From Candidatus Woesearchaeota archaeon (GTDB lineage: Archaea > Nanobdellota > Nanobdellia > Woesearchaeales > GW2011-AR4): 64,000 bases of DNA. This document shows positions 32,386 to 41,203 of the stretch, piece by piece. Both the position numbers and the translations under genes were made by a program. The notes beneath the pieces were generated by a model. It did no database searches. It saw only the letters and a program-made list of their open reading frames with translations, and had not been told where the DNA came from. Position 1 is the first letter of the stretch; every line of letters begins with the position of its first letter. Where the stretch lies: assembly GCA_016185755.1 (NCBI GenBank), contig JACPMX010000006.1, positions 1 to 64,000 of the forward strand. Direction: 5' to 3'.

Positions 32386-33178
32386 TCAGCACCACATTCA
32401 GATTTCCGCTCCTGAAATTTGCAACTTCAACTTTGCTGAAGCCAATTTCTTCAAATTTTTTATTTATTGAGTTTATGTTCCCGCTTACAGTTTTTTTGTC
32501 AGCATCATTGACCTCGACTCTTGCCCCATTTCCGAAATGCCTGACCCTCAATTCCTTTATTCCCAAATCCCTGAGGAAATTTTCAGCTTTTTCTATCATA
32601 GACAGCTTATGCATAGTTATTTTGTGGCCGTAGGGAACTCTTGATGACAGGCATGGGGAAGAGGGCTTGTCCCATATTTCCAGCCCAAGATGCTTTGCAA
32701 TCTCCCTTACATCTTTTTTTGTAAATTTTGCATCTTTCAGCGGGCTTATCACATTGTTTTCGTCCGCTGCTTTAAGCCCAGGCCTGTAGTCGGAAATATC
32801 GTCTAAATTAGTGCCGTTAAGTATGTTGCTGATGTTTAAATCATTGGAAACCTCTTTTAGTTTTGAGTAAAGCTCGGTCTTGCAGTAATAGCACCTGTTA
32901 TTGGGGTTTTTAAGATATTCTTCTTTCTGGGTTTCTTCTGTATTGATTATGACGTGCCTTGCCCCTATGCTTTTTGCAATTTTTTTTGCCTCTTCAAGCT
33001 CTCTCCTTGGCAACGAGGGGCTGTCTGCCGTGGCTGCAACAGCATTGCCCCCCAAAACTTCATGCGCAGCTTTCAAAACCAAAGCGCTGTCTATCCCTCC
33101 TGAAAATGCAACTATGGCGCTGCCTAGCTTTTTGATTGAATCCTTCAGTTTTTGGTATTTTTGCTCCAGCTCGTTCAT
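32366..33178 (-). CDS. larE: Sulfur-transfer protein LarE
   Basis: A 270-residue PP-loop ATPase that sacrifices or transfers cysteine sulfur to the LarB product, forming the thiocarboxylates of the nickel-pincer nucleotide. PP-loop is VAFSGGIDSALVLKAAHE (~22-39). Other blocks: RCYYCKTELYSKLKE, ILNGTNLDDISDYRPGLKA and KPSSPCLSSRVPYG. The RCYYC and SSPCLSSR cysteines are the three-cysteine set seen in the variant that holds an iron-sulfur cluster, though I cannot confirm this by eye. It overlaps the transporter stop as ATGA and larB by 20 bases. Confidence 0.95.
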   Translation of the reverse strand: MNELEQKYQKLKDSIKKLGSAIVAFSGGIDSALVLKAAHEVLGGNAVAATADSPSLPRRELEEAKKIAKSIGARHVIINTEETQKEEYLKNPNNRCYYCKTELYSKLKEVSNDLNISNILNGTNLDDISDYRPGLKAADENNVISPLKDAKFTKKDVREIAKHLGLEIWDKPSSPCLSSRVPYGHKITMHKLSMIEKAENFLRDLGIKELRVRHFGNGARVEVNDADKKTVSGNINSINKKFEEIGFSKVEVANFRSGNLNVVLNVRAED

Positions 33179-33843
33179 AGCATTATCGCCAATCCGACTG
33201 TTATGCTTATCAGGCCTGTGCTGAGCCTCAATAATTTTTGGGCATTGTGCAGCTTATTCGGAATTAATCTGAAAGGCAATGAAATTATGGCACTTGCCAG
33301 TATCATCCCAAGCATTGAGCCTGTTCCGAAAAGCAGGATGTATGCCAATCCCAATACAGTTGAGGGTATGCTGGCCAAAATCAGCAAAGTCAATGCAGCG
33401 CTTCCTGCCAGGCCATGAACCAATCCGATTATTAAGGATTTTTTAAACGGCGTATGCCGATGCAAATGATGGCTGGCTGACTTGTGGGAATGCAGATGAA
33501 TATGCTCAATATCTCCGTGCCTGTGGATGTGGAAGTGTATCTTTTCTTTTCTTATTGCAAGCAGCACATTTATTCCCAGCACAATGAGCATCACAGCAAC
33601 TACCGACTCAAAAAACACGGCTAATTTTTCCGGAATAGTTATTTTTAGCAGCAACACAATCAATCCCGCAATAAACAATGAAATTGTGTGGCCAAACCCC
33701 CAAAACAATCCGGGCAACGAAGATTTCCTGATTGAGGAATGGTTTGAAACTGCCGAGACAGCTGCAATATGGTCTATGTCAAAAGCATGCCTTAGTCCCG
33801 ACAAGAAGCCAAGCCCCAGCAGGCTTATTGGAATAAAATTCAT
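33175..33843 (-). CDS. Nickel/cobalt transporter (NiCoT/UreH-like)
   Basis: A 222-residue membrane protein with six hydrophobic segments. The nickel-permease signature LRHAFDIDHIAAVSAVSNH (H-x4-D-H) is near residue 18, a second motif is FWGFGHTISLF, and a His-rich cytoplasmic loop (FHIHRHGDIEHIHLHSH) lies in the middle, as in nickel permeases. It is the first gene of the larE-larB-larC operon and is divergent from nikR, so it should import nickel for the cofactor. Its stop overlaps the larE start by four bases. Confidence 0.93.
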   Translation of the reverse strand: MNFIPISLLGLGFLSGLRHAFDIDHIAAVSAVSNHSSIRKSSLPGLFWGFGHTISLFIAGLIVLLLKITIPEKLAVFFESVVAVMLIVLGINVLLAIRKEKIHFHIHRHGDIEHIHLHSHKSASHHLHRHTPFKKSLIIGLVHGLAGSAALTLLILASIPSTVLGLAYILLFGTGSMLGMILASAIISLPFRLIPNKLHNAQKLLRLSTGLISITVGLAIML

Positions 33844-33935
33844 AAATTAAAATAATGCAACTTTGTATTTAAATATTACGTTTTTTATAAGCGTGTTACG
33901 AAAGATATTTAAACAGAAAAGCAAGCTTATTTGCC
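33844..33935. promoter_or_regulatory. Divergent promoter of the nickel transporter/lar operon and nikR
   Basis: TATA-like GTATTTAAATAT (~33866-33877) serves the nickel operon and GATATTTAAAC (~33903-33913) serves nikR, each ~25-30 nt from its start codon. The short element TTACG recurs (ATATTACG at ~33874, GTGTTACG at ~33893) between and beside the boxes. I do not see the GTATGA-N16-TCATAC operator of enterobacterial NikR, but NikR probably acts here given gene context (inference). Confidence 0.6.
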
Positions 33936-34331
33936 ATGGACAAAGTCACAAGGACAGGAATTTCGTTTGAGCCGAAATTATTGAGGCTGTTTGACAAATT
34001 CATCAGGGAGAAAGGCTACACAAACAGGAGCGAAGCGATAAATGACATCATAAGGGAAAGGCTGTTTCACAGGCATGAAAGCCAGATTGTCGGCACTGTC
34101 AAAGTTGTCTATGACCAAAGAGCGGGGCACTACACCAAGAATGTGTCAAACCTGCAGCACGACTACCATTGCCAGATTGTCTCCTCGATGCACACTTATC
34201 TTGACCATCACACCTGTTTAGAGCTGATTGTTGTGAAAGGAAGCATCGAAAGAATCAAGAAACTGCTGGAAAAGATAAGGAAAACAGAAGGTGTTAGGGA
34301 AGCCGAGCTTATTCTTGAGAACAAACCATAA
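33936..34331 (+). CDS. nikR: Nickel-responsive regulator NikR
   Basis: A 131-residue ribbon-helix-helix regulator with C-terminal ACT-like metal domain. The N-terminal ~45 residues (KVTRTGISFEPKLLRLFDKF, RSEAINDIIRERL) are the DNA-binding arm; the nickel-site residues appear as His in HDYHCQIVSSMHTYLDHHTCLE, with the two His, further His and the Cys of the square-planar site. NikR represses nickel uptake when nickel is high. The start is ~28 nt after a TATA box. It is divergent from the nickel transporter and lar genes, its probable targets. Confidence 0.96.
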   Translation: MDKVTRTGISFEPKLLRLFDKFIREKGYTNRSEAINDIIRERLFHRHESQIVGTVKVVYDQRAGHYTKNVSNLQHDYHCQIVSSMHTYLDHHTCLELIVVKGSIERIKKLLEKIRKTEGVREAELILENKP

Positions 34332-34363
34332 ACTTAATAAAGCATTTTCGTTTCTGTTCGCCT

Positions 34364-34720
34364 ATGGGGAGTTATAGGATTCTGGGTGGCAAGATAGTGA
34401 TTGGCCTGGCTGAAAGAGTGAATGTGCACCATCCCAAGGGAAACAAAAGCGTGATTTCAAAGATAGACACAGGAGCCACAAAAAGCTCAATTGACACAAA
34501 TCTTGCTGCTGAATTAAGGCTTGGGCCCGTAATCAAGTCAAAATTAATCAAGTCAGCGCATGGCTCAAAGCTAAGGCCGATAATCGAAGCCACAATCGAA
34601 TTGGCAGGGAAAAAAATAAAGTCAGAGTTCACCTTGGCTGACAGGGCCCACATGAAATACCGGATTTTAATCGGGCAGAATATATTGAAAGATGGATTTT
34701 TGATTGACCCCAATAAATGA
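34364..34720 (+). CDS. Retropepsin-like aspartic protease of the RimK-associated family
   Basis: A 118-residue protein. SKIDTGATKSSIDTNLAAEL carries the Asp-Thr-Gly active-site motif of retroviral-type proteases, followed by the strand/flap pattern RPIIEATIELAGKKIKSEFTLAD and RILIGQNILKDGFLIDP, which matches the family often found next to RimK-type ATP-grasp ligases (once annotated as ATP-dependent zinc protease). The RimK-like gene lies two genes on. It overlaps the start of the next gene by four bases. The substrate is unknown; cutting of a glutamate-tailed or amino-acid-modified protein is inferred from the pair. Confidence 0.85.
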   Translation: MGSYRILGGKIVIGLAERVNVHHPKGNKSVISKIDTGATKSSIDTNLAAELRLGPVIKSKLIKSAHGSKLRPIIEATIELAGKKIKSEFTLADRAHMKYRILIGQNILKDGFLIDPNK

Positions 34721-35268
34721 AAAAAATGGCAACTCTAACTTTAGACGAATTACTTAAAACTGAACCAGTTGTTGAAATGCAGAGACACATCACTAAAATT
34801 GTCGAATGCTTTGTCAGGGGTTTTTTTGAATATACTTCTGTCTACCGTCCGCTAACCCAAACAAATCTTGCTGAACTGCCAAATCCTGTGGTTTCAGATC
34901 CCATATCAGCATTGCGAAGGGGTTTTTATTTAGAAACATTTACTGTAGCCGATGTAGCTTACTTTTTAAATATTCCAGAAGAACTGGTAAGGCGTAATTT
35001 TGAAGAACTTGGAACAAGGCCAAAAACCAAAGCCCTAGGAGGAAGATTGAATTGTAGATTGGCAAGTCAAATTTATCAGATTCGTGACGAATATGGTAAA
35101 GAAAGGCATGAAATTGCAGGTCTTTTAAAGGTAGACGTGAAAATTGTTAACGAAGCCATTTTGAAAAGAAGGGTTATAGAACCCAAAATTATCGATGGGT
35201 TAAGAATATTATACGGGATTCCTAATTTAGACAAGCCATATAAATTAACAAATATTCAGTTTACGTGA
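34717..35268 (+). CDS. Hypothetical 183-residue protein with helix-turn-helix-like repeats
   Basis: A soluble helical protein starting MKKMATLTLDELLKTEPVV. Two stretches look like helix-turn-helix units: FTVADVAYFLNIPEELVRRNFEEL and EYGKERHEIAGLLKVDVKIVNEAIL. An internal Met three codons in is an alternative start, but the ATGA overlap with the protease gene favours the first. It is visibly more AT-rich than its neighbours and separates the protease from the RimK-like ligase, which usually lie together. It may be an inserted regulator or a subunit of the system. I do not recognise its family. Confidence 0.7.
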   Translation: MKKMATLTLDELLKTEPVVEMQRHITKIVECFVRGFFEYTSVYRPLTQTNLAELPNPVVSDPISALRRGFYLETFTVADVAYFLNIPEELVRRNFEELGTRPKTKALGGRLNCRLASQIYQIRDEYGKERHEIAGLLKVDVKIVNEAILKRRVIEPKIIDGLRILYGIPNLDKPYKLTNIQFT

Positions 35269-35269
35269 A

Positions 35270-36340
35270 ATGAAAGCCGCAGTCATGTCGCTTGGAAGCA
35301 AAAGCTCGATGATGGTAATCGAGGCAATGAAGACTTACTTTGATTCTGTTGACAGCATTGACCTGAGGGATGTGGAAGTAAGCCTTGGAGGCAAGCTTGA
35401 TGTGATGTATGAGGGAAAGCCCATGTCCCAGTACAGCTGCATCTATCCAAGAGGCTCTTTCCGCTATGCCACATTACTGCGGTCTGTGACAAGAACTTTG
35501 TACAGGACATCCTACATGCCGATAAAGCCGGAAACCTTCACATTGGGCCATGACAAACTGCTGACGCATCTTGCGCTGCAGCATTTCAGCATTCCGATGC
35601 CCACAACATACCTTGCATCCTCCACAAGGGCGGCCAAGAAAATACTGAATGAAGTCAGATACCCATTAGTTTTGAAATTCCCGCATGGAACCCAGGGCAA
35701 AGGGGTCATGTTTGCAGAGAGCTATGCAGCAGCCTCTTCAATGCTTGATGCCCTGATTGCGCTGAAGCAGCCATTCCTGATACAGGAATACATAGAAACA
35801 GGCGGGGTTGACGTCAGGGCCTTTGTTGTCGGCGACAAGGTTGTTGCGTCAATGAAAAGGAAAGCCGTAAGGGGTGAATTCAGGGCCAATATCCATGCAG
35901 GAGGAATAGGGGAATCATGCGTACTTGACCAGAACACAAAAAGGATAGCAGTTGACACTTCAACATCAATAGGCGCTGAAATCTGCGCTGTTGACATGCT
36001 TGAAAGCCCGAAAGGGCCCTTGGTGATAGAGACAAATTTGTCGCCAGGCTTGCAGGGAATAACAAAGGCAACAGGGATAAATGTTGCTGACAAGATTGCA
36101 AAATATTTGTTTGAAAAATCAGAGATTTTTTCCGCAAGGGACAGGGACGAAGCCACTTTGAAGATTTTTGAGGACTTGGGACTGAGCGGGGAAATTGCGC
36201 AGCAGATAATAACAAATTTGGATTTCAGGGCCTCGAGGATTTTATTGCCCAAGATAGTGACTGACATTGCCCAGTTCGGTGAAAAGGATGAGGTTGTGCT
36301 CAAGGTCGAGAAGGGGAAGATTAGTGTGGAGAGGATTTAA
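35270..36340 (+). CDS. RimK-like ATP-grasp ligase
   Basis: A 356-residue ATP-grasp protein. The ATP-grasp domain spans ~90-300 with TLGHDKLLTHLAL, PLVLKFPHGTQGKGVMFAES (ATP loop), QPFLIQEYIETGGVDVRAFVVGDKVVASMKRKA and the metal-binding GPLVIETNLSPGLQGI. This matches the RimK/MptN/CofF glutamate ligase group, which adds amino acids, usually glutamate, to a protein or cofactor. A C-terminal ~55-residue helical tail is extra. Two genes upstream is the partner retropepsin-like protease. The target in this organism is unknown. Confidence 0.92.
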   Translation: MKAAVMSLGSKSSMMVIEAMKTYFDSVDSIDLRDVEVSLGGKLDVMYEGKPMSQYSCIYPRGSFRYATLLRSVTRTLYRTSYMPIKPETFTLGHDKLLTHLALQHFSIPMPTTYLASSTRAAKKILNEVRYPLVLKFPHGTQGKGVMFAESYAAASSMLDALIALKQPFLIQEYIETGGVDVRAFVVGDKVVASMKRKAVRGEFRANIHAGGIGESCVLDQNTKRIAVDTSTSIGAEICAVDMLESPKGPLVIETNLSPGLQGITKATGINVADKIAKYLFEKSEIFSARDRDEATLKIFEDLGLSGEIAQQIITNLDFRASRILLPKIVTDIAQFGEKDEVVLKVEKGKISVERI

Positions 36341-36356
36341 AACACTACCTATATTT

Positions 36357-36932
36357 ATGGATAAAAATAAATTTTTGTCATATTTAATTTTCTTATTGAT
36401 TGTTCTATTGCCGTCAATTTTTATTGCTATTCTGTTATTCTGCTCTTCATATTACATTCATGAGGCAGGGCATATATTTTTCGGCTTTATTGATAACTTA
36501 TTTCATTTAAAGTTAATTTCTCCATACATTAGTAATTACGTGGATTGTTTGTTCCTAAATGTTCCTCAACAAACAAGAAATATAGCGGATTCAACGCTAT
36601 TTGCTTTAGGCGGTTCACTTTTTTCTCTATTATTATTTGGAATGATTGCATACTATTCTAATAAGAGATTAGGGAAAAGTGCTATCTGGGCATATATGAT
36701 TCTTATTTCTTATTCTTTTAGGGAAATTATATTTAATATTATCTTTGGAACAGATAATTTCAAACATTCACCCTTAATGAACCTGCAGGATTTTCCTTTA
36801 TTGGATAAACTATTTGATTATTTTGTTTTGATTAACATAGTCCTAACTACGCTTTTATTTTATAGCATACTTCGAGATAGGCTTAAACAAAAATTAGCGA
36901 CATACCTTTCAAAACTTTATAAGAATAAATAA
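36357..36932 (+). CDS. Membrane protein with HEAGH motif (possible metalloprotease)
   Basis: A protein of 191 residues beginning MDKNKFLSYLIFLLIVLLPS; a longer open frame overlaps the RimK-like gene but lacks a signal. It has about five hydrophobic segments. The first long segment ends in YYIHEAGHIFFGFID, an H-E-x-x-H zinc-protease-like motif; in site-2 proteases the motif lies in such a helix, but the second ligand motif (often NxxPxxPLDGG) is not visible. It is AT-rich compared with the neighbouring conserved genes. Function is uncertain. Confidence 0.6.
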   Translation: MDKNKFLSYLIFLLIVLLPSIFIAILLFCSSYYIHEAGHIFFGFIDNLFHLKLISPYISNYVDCLFLNVPQQTRNIADSTLFALGGSLFSLLLFGMIAYYSNKRLGKSAIWAYMILISYSFREIIFNIIFGTDNFKHSPLMNLQDFPLLDKLFDYFVLINIVLTTLLFYSILRDRLKQKLATYLSKLYKNK

Positions 36933-36981
36933 TTCAAAAAATTATTCTTTCGCCATTTATTCATCTTTAAAAACCAAAACC

Positions 36982-37012
36982 TTTATATACCAGTTGGTAT
37001 CTATAGATACCA
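36982..37012 (+). promoter_or_regulatory. Promoter with overlapping palindromic operators
   Basis: TTTATATA (36982-36989) is the TATA box, ~30 nt before the antitoxin ATG at 37012. Two perfect palindromes overlap it and run into the start codon: ATACCAGTTGGTAT (36987-37000) and TGGTATCTATAGATACCA (36995-37012). The three half-sites ATACCA/TGGTAT are evenly arranged, the usual layout of an operator for a ribbon-helix-helix antitoxin that represses its own operon. Confidence 0.8.
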
Positions 37013-37254
37013 TGAACACGCAAATCAATGTGAGATTGCCTGAAAAAGTGTTGATTTCAGCGAAATCTTATGCAGAGGAGCATGGGTTCAGCAGCATACA
37101 GGAATTCATCAAGGAAGCTATAAGAGAAAAGCTTTTTGAAAAGCCGGAAATCTCAAAAGAGGAGCTAGCTCTAGTCAGGAAACTTGTTGATGTAAGCGAA
37201 AAGAAAAATCTTTACGGCACTGAGGAACAGCTATTTAAGAGACTAAAAAGGTAA
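37012..37254 (+). CDS. Ribbon-helix-helix antitoxin
   Basis: An 80-residue protein starting MNTQINVRLPEKVLISAKSY; the first ~45 residues are a CopG/Arc-type ribbon-helix-helix with EFIKEAIREKLFEKPE, and the C-terminal arm (SKEELALVRKLVDVSEKK) would wrap the toxin. The ATG at 37012 fits a leaderless start; an upstream start at 36994 would lie inside the operator. The toxin gene starts two bases after its stop. It is expected to repress its promoter through the palindromes upstream. Confidence 0.85.
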   Translation: MNTQINVRLPEKVLISAKSYAEEHGFSSIQEFIKEAIREKLFEKPEISKEELALVRKLVDVSEKKNLYGTEEQLFKRLKR

Positions 37255-37256
37255 AG

Positions 37257-37553
37257 ATGGAATATGAACTCAAGCCATCTCATTTCTTTCTGCAGCAGAT
37301 AGACGAGATTAGTGATGAAGCTAAAAAAATTGTTGAAAACAGATTAAGATTGGTAAAAGTCAATCCTTTTCGCAATAAGAGAATTCACGGTTACAATCTT
37401 TTCCTATTCAGAATAAGATTTGAGGAGCACCATAGGGAAAAAAGAGTTATTTATCTTGTTGACAAGCCCTATATTAAATTAATCTGCATACTTGACAGAG
37501 ATAAAGAGTATAAAGATTTGAAGAAATACTTGAAGAGTTTAGGATACATATAA
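37257..37553 (+). CDS. RelE/ParE-like toxin
   Basis: A 98-residue protein of the RelE/ParE fold: MEYELKPSHFFLQQIDEISD at the start, IVENRLRLVKVNPFRNKRIHG in the middle, and FRIRFEEHHREKRVIYLVDK then ICILDRDKEYKDLKKYLK at the end. The basic residues in the central and C-terminal strands fit an mRNA-cutting RelE type, but specific catalytic residues cannot be fixed by eye. It follows the antitoxin gene by two bases in the common toxin-antitoxin order. Confidence 0.85.
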   Translation: MEYELKPSHFFLQQIDEISDEAKKIVENRLRLVKVNPFRNKRIHGYNLFLFRIRFEEHHREKRVIYLVDKPYIKLICILDRDKEYKDLKKYLKSLGYI

Positions 37554-37613
37554 TTCCAGAGTTTCAAAAATCGTAAACTTTTTATAAACCTTTATCCTTA
37601 ATAATAAAATAAA

Positions 37614-37742
37614 ATGATTCATTCAAAGCTAATAAAAGACGGAAATGATTTTATTGTACCTCTTCCAAAGAAAATAGTGAAGAAATTAAATCTTAAAGCA
37701 AATCAGGAAATAGAAGTTGATATTTATGCTTTAATAACTTAA
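37614..37742 (+). CDS. Orphan AbrB/SpoVT-type small protein
   Basis: A 42-residue frame reading MIHSKLIKDGNDFIVPLPKK and IVKKLNLKANQEIEVDIYAL. This is the swapped-hairpin AbrB pattern (K..NS..V.LPK.I...L.L..G..IEV) found in antitoxins and transition-state regulators. It is only the DNA-binding half, with no toxin after it. TTTTTATAAAC lies ~30 nt upstream. It may be a leftover antitoxin, or a functional minimal regulator. Confidence 0.65.
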   Translation: MIHSKLIKDGNDFIVPLPKKIVKKLNLKANQEIEVDIYALIT

Positions 37743-37748
37743 GAATTC

Positions 37749-39017
<1,269 letters not shown>

Positions 39018-39121
39018 TTACGCTGTGGAAACCTGGAAAATCCGATGTTTTTTGCAAATATGTCTCATATGCTTTATTTTCACCTTAGGTTAAAATACCA
39101 TTAAAGCGTGCATTGCTGCAG

Positions 39122-41104
39122 ATGAAAATGCTGAAAATTGCCATTGCATTAGGTATATTTGTATTTTTTGCAGCATGCGGGTCTGCGCAAGACGGAATAC
39201 GGCTCCCCCAATCTTTTGTTGATGTCTCATATCCTGGGATTTCCGGCAGGACAATAGAAGTTGCCTCAGATGGGGATTTTCAGGCTGCTTTGGACCAGGC
39301 TGCTCCAGGAGATGAAATAGTGCTGCAAGCTGGCTCTCCATATGTTGGCAATTTCAGGCTTCCAAAGAAGTCAGGAGACAATTGGATTGTGATAAGAACT
39401 TCCAATATGAATGGAATTTCCAAAGAAGGCCAGCGTGTCAATCCTGAAGAGCATTCCGCATCGATGCCAAAGATAATATCTCCAAATACTATGCCTGCGG
39501 TCTCAACAGAGTCAGGAGCGCATCATTACAGGCTTGTAGGCATAGAGATAACAACGCAGCATTCAAATACTGAATTCACGCATACAAATGTCGTGGCTTT
39601 GCACGCCCCAGACAATCAGGATTTGATGGAAAAAGTTCCGCATCACATAATATTTGACAGGGCTTATATCCATGGCACGCCAACCGGGAATGTAAGGAGG
39701 GGAGTTGCTATTAATGGGGCACATATGGCTGTCATCAACTCTTACCTTTCGGATTTTCATGAAATCGGGGCTGATACACAGGCAATAGCAGGATGGATTG
39801 GCCCAGGGCCTTTTAGAATAAGCAACAATTATCTTGAGGCAGCGGGCGAAAATATAATGTTCGGAGGCGGCGATCCAAAAATACAGGATTTAGTCCCATC
39901 AGACATTGAAATCACTGGAAATCATTTTTTCAAGCCTTTATCATGGAAAGAAGGCGATGCAAGCTATGCAGGCATTCATTGGACTGTGAAAAACCTTTTC
40001 GAGCTTAAGAATGCAAGAAGGGTTTTTGTTGACAGCAACCTGTTTGAAAACAATTGGGCAGATGCGCAAATCGGCACAGCCATATTGCTCAAATCCGCAA
40101 ACCAGGATGGTGAATGTGAATGGTGTGTTACGGAGCATGTCACTTTCTCAAACAATGTGGTTAAAAATTCAGGCCATGGGCTGACAATAAATGCAGCTGA
40201 AGGAAATCCCCTGCCAAAAAAAGTTAATAGCATAACAATAAAAAATGTGCTTTTTGACAATGTTAAAGGAAGGCTGTTCCAGATATTTGACGGAGTGGAC
40301 AATGTCAGGATAGAGCATGTTACGGGATTAAGCGACTACTCCATACTGATGCCGTGGGAAACAGATATACCCAATCAAAACTTTGTATTTGTAAACAACA
40401 TAGTGAAGCGAGGCCAGTATGGAATTGCTGGAGGAGGGGAAGGCAAGAATGTCCTTGACAGGAAATTTTCCCCTTATACCTACAATAACAACCTGCTCAT
40501 TGTTGATGATTATTCGGGCATTGACCAGTTAAACTCGATATATCCGGAAGGGACTTCTTTTGCGCAGCTTGAGGATGTAGGATTTGCTGATTTGGAAAAT
40601 GGAAACTATGAATTGTTGCCTTCCAGCCCTTTCAAGAATGCAGCAAGTGACGGCACAGGCTTAGGGGCTGATATGGAATCTCTGAATAGAGTGATAGATG
40701 CTGCAACTGGAAAATCTGCAATAATCCAGAGTAATGATATCGGAGCATTTGCATCCGAAACAAATCCTATAAGTGGGGCAAGCGAGGATGATTCAGATGA
40801 TGACGATAAAGAAGACGAAGCTGAGGATGAAGGGGATTTTTCAACAAATGAATTCGTCAATTCAAATACAGAAGAATTCAACCAGGACAGCATTGAAACC
40901 AAGGTTTCTTCAGCCAATGCCGACAATGGGAATAAAGGCAGTGAAGCCGGCAAAAATCCCTTGCCTGCAGCAAAGCTCCAGGTATCTTCAGCCGAGGCAG
41001 CAAGCGAGAACAGCAAATATCTCCAATTGGCCATGATGTTTTTAGGAGCCTTAAACTTATTTATCTATGGCACATTGGCGGGAATTGGATTGACTGCTAG
41101 ATAA
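39122..41104 (+). CDS. Secreted parallel beta-helix protein with lipobox and C-terminal anchor
   Basis: A protein of 660 residues from ATG at 39122 (TATA-like GGTTAAAATACC ~27 nt upstream). Signal peptide MKMLKIAIALGIFVFFAAC ends in the lipobox-like FAAC. Residues ~35-500 contain repeated right-handed beta-helix rungs (FQAALDQAAPGDEIVLQAG, FSNNVVKNSGHGLTINAAEG, IKNVLFDNVKGRLFQIF), typical of chondroitinase-B/pectate-lyase-type polysaccharide-binding or -cleaving proteins. An acidic Asp/Glu-rich linker (~555-580) and a final hydrophobic helix (LQLAMMFLGALNLFIYG) follow. Carbohydrate action is family-based; a lipid anchor is possible because lspA is present. Confidence 0.85.
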   Translation: MKMLKIAIALGIFVFFAACGSAQDGIRLPQSFVDVSYPGISGRTIEVASDGDFQAALDQAAPGDEIVLQAGSPYVGNFRLPKKSGDNWIVIRTSNMNGISKEGQRVNPEEHSASMPKIISPNTMPAVSTESGAHHYRLVGIEITTQHSNTEFTHTNVVALHAPDNQDLMEKVPHHIIFDRAYIHGTPTGNVRRGVAINGAHMAVINSYLSDFHEIGADTQAIAGWIGPGPFRISNNYLEAAGENIMFGGGDPKIQDLVPSDIEITGNHFFKPLSWKEGDASYAGIHWTVKNLFELKNARRVFVDSNLFENNWADAQIGTAILLKSANQDGECEWCVTEHVTFSNNVVKNSGHGLTINAAEGNPLPKKVNSITIKNVLFDNVKGRLFQIFDGVDNVRIEHVTGLSDYSILMPWETDIPNQNFVFVNNIVKRGQYGIAGGGEGKNVLDRKFSPYTYNNNLLIVDDYSGIDQLNSIYPEGTSFAQLEDVGFADLENGNYELLPSSPFKNAASDGTGLGADMESLNRVIDAATGKSAIIQSNDIGAFASETNPISGASEDDSDDDDKEDEAEDEGDFSTNEFVNSNTEEFNQDSIETKVSSANADNGNKGSEAGKNPLPAAKLQVSSAEAASENSKYLQLAMMFLGALNLFIYGTLAGIGLTAR

Positions 41105-41203
41105 AAAATACCTATTATTAATATTACTTTCTATATTGTAAATAATTCTATTGTTATTCTATAGGGTAGTAAAATTTAAATAATAAAGAGTTTTTACTAT
41201 GAT

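Noticed and set aside
33844-33935. Classical NikR operator GTATGA-N16-TCATAC
   Set aside because: No such dyad is present; only a repeated TTACG, too short to call an operator.
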